A stretch of 64,000 bases of DNA from Myxococcus eversor (lineage in GTDB: Bacteria > Myxococcota > Myxococcia > Myxococcales > Myxococcaceae). The DNA lies in contig NZ_JAAIXY010000003.1 of NCBI RefSeq assembly GCF_010894455.1, forward strand, positions 1 through 64,000, written 5' to 3'. How positions within the stretch are numbered: the first letter of the stretch is position 1; each line of letters opens with the position of its first letter. The notes under the pieces are model-generated. The model was not told the origin of the DNA and searched no databases. It was given only the letters and a program-made list of their open reading frames with translations. The translations under genes and the position numbers were made by a program. Shown here one piece after another: positions 63,047-64,000 of this stretch.

Positions 63047-64000
63047 CTACAGATACTTCTGAAGCTTGCGGGCCTTGAGCGCCTCCACGACCTTGCGCAC
63101 GTCCTGGCTCTTCTCGCGGGGGACCACCAGCACCGCGTCACCGGAGTCCACCACCACGACATCCGTGAGGCCGACGACGGCCAGGGGGCGCTTGTCCGCG
63201 AGCACCACGCAGCCCTTGCAGTCCACCACCACCGCCGAGGCGCCGGAGATGACGTTGCCGTTCTCGTCCGCCGGGCGGACCTCCGGAATCGCCGCGAAGG
63301 AGCCCACGTCGGACCAGCCGAAGTCCCCGGGCAGCACCGCGATGTTGGAGGCCTTCTCCATGACGCCGTAATCGATGGAGATGGAGGGCAGCTTCGGGAA
63401 GACCTTCTTCAGCACCGAACCGAACGTGCGCTTGCCCGCCACCTTGCTCAGCGCGGACAGGCCCTTCTTCATCTCCGGCATGTGCTGCTCGAAGGCGGCC
63501 AGGATGACGTCCGCGCGGAAGACGAAGATGCCGCCGTTCCACAGGTACTCGCCCGAGGAGACATAGGCCTTCGCCGTCGCGACGTCGGGCTTCTCCTTGA
63601 ACGCCTTCACGCCCCGGCCACCGCCCGTGAGCGCGTCACCCACCTGGATGTAGCCGTAGCCCGTCTCAGGTCGGTTGGGCTGGATGCCCAGGGTGACGAT
63701 GTGCCCGCCTTCCGCGATGCGGGCCGCCTCCTCCAGCGTGCGCTTGAAGCCGGCCACGTCCGCGACGTGGTGGTCCGAGGGCAGCACCACCATGATGCCC
63801 TTCGGGTCCCTCGCGGCCACGTGCACGGCTGCCAGGGCAATGGCGGGCGCGGTGTTCCGAGCCACCGGCTCCACGAGGATGTTCGCCTTGGGCAGGCCCT
63901 TCACCAGCTTCGCCGCGGCCTTCGCGTGCAGGGGGCCGCACACGATGAAGGTGTTCTTCACCGTCGACAGGCCCTTGAGGCGGCCCGCGGTGTCGGTGAT
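63047..64000 (-). CDS. Mannose-1-phosphate guanylyltransferase, 5' end outside the window
   Basis: At least 317 residues are visible; the frame continues without interruption to the window edge (a TDTAGRLKGLS stretch precedes the first internal start-like codon). It matches the ManC nucleotidyltransferase core: ILVEPVARNTAPAIALAA, MVVLPSDHHV, FKEKPDVATAKAYVSSGEYLWNGGIFVFRAD, SIDYGVMEKASNIAVLPGDFGWSDVGSF. A short C-terminal domain without the isomerase half makes this a monofunctional enzyme. It makes GDP-mannose from mannose-1-phosphate and GTP in the cytoplasm. The signature GTRLWP start must lie beyond 64000. Confidence 0.9.
   Translation of the reverse strand: MTDTAGRLKGLSTVKNTFIVCGPLHAKAAAKLVKGLPKANILVEPVARNTAPAIALAAVHVAARDPKGIMVVLPSDHHVADVAGFKRTLEEAARIAEGGHIVTLGIQPNRPETGYGYIQVGDALTGGGRGVKAFKEKPDVATAKAYVSSGEYLWNGGIFVFRADVILAAFEQHMPEMKKGLSALSKVAGKRTFGSVLKKVFPKLPSISIDYGVMEKASNIAVLPGDFGWSDVGSFAAIPEVRPADENGNVISGASAVVVDCKGCVVLADKRPLAVVGLTDVVVVDSGDAVLVVPREKSQDVRKVVEALKARKLQKYL

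Overview
The window looks like a chromosomal segment from a myxobacterium, most likely Myxococcaceae (Myxococcus, Corallococcus or a close relative). The reasons are very high GC with strong third-position G/C bias, many secreted lipoproteins, an Oar-like TonB-dependent receptor, a Ser/Thr kinase fused to other domains, and two lipoprotein toxin/immunity-type cassettes of a kind known from this group. Genus assignment is an inference from gene content. About 52 protein genes or remnants cover nearly all of the sequence. No rRNA, tRNA or CRISPR array was seen.

Layout. At 83-2288 are a truncated membrane glycosyltransferase-like gene and a secreted protein of unknown function. At 2322-14566 (minus) a tightly overlapping eight-gene operon encodes a MoxR AAA+ ATPase, a DUF58 protein, two von Willebrand factor A (VWA) proteins, an ABC ATPase with permease, and two membrane proteins; it resembles a Bat/MoxR assembly system merged with an ABC-2 transporter. 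At 14680-17424 are two tandem paralogous metzincin-type lipoprotein proteases. At 17684-21584 are a GH13 branching-enzyme-like protein, an aldo/keto reductase, a ten-cysteine secreted peptide and a small hypothetical protein. At 21687-28887 are a PQQ-type sugar dehydrogenase, an ExbB-ExbD-TonB energising set, and a MarR regulator divergent from a TolC-like outer membrane protein. At 28952-31976 (minus) a phosphoglycolate-phosphatase-like HAD, a Rieske oxygenase, an ECF sigma factor with a cysteine-rich tail and an ICMT-like methyltransferase form a probable operon.

At 32007-33921 a lipoprotein with a PD-(D/E)XK-like nuclease tip (DUF6310-like) and its overlapping neighbour (DUF5953-like) are bracketed by 78-bp direct repeats, each containing a strong hairpin. 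At 33961-49759 are a kelch lipoprotein, an LLM flavin oxidoreductase, a parallel beta-helix protein, a lipoprotein beside a TonB-dependent receptor, a DUF547 protein, a P-type cation ATPase and two genes encoding helical or HEAT-type proteins. At 49810-56650 is the most interesting region. After a small M23 peptidase, a three-gene overlapping module (predicted outer-membrane protein, 740-residue lipoprotein toxin candidate, two-part immunity candidate) lies between an intact XRE regulator and a ~205-bp direct repeat of that regulator's 3' end. The arrangement suggests a mobile polymorphic-toxin island, comparable to the sitBAI kin-discrimination cassettes of Myxococcus.

The last part, 56784-64000, is mostly housekeeping: thiol peroxidase (with the usual resolving cysteine missing), ROK glucokinase, FMN reductase, phosphomannomutase/phosphoglucomutase, a multidomain kinase and the 3' part of a mannose-1-phosphate guanylyltransferase. 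The sugar kinase, mutase and guanylyltransferase together point to GDP-mannose/polysaccharide precursor supply. All functions come from reading the translated sequences by eye; no database search was run.
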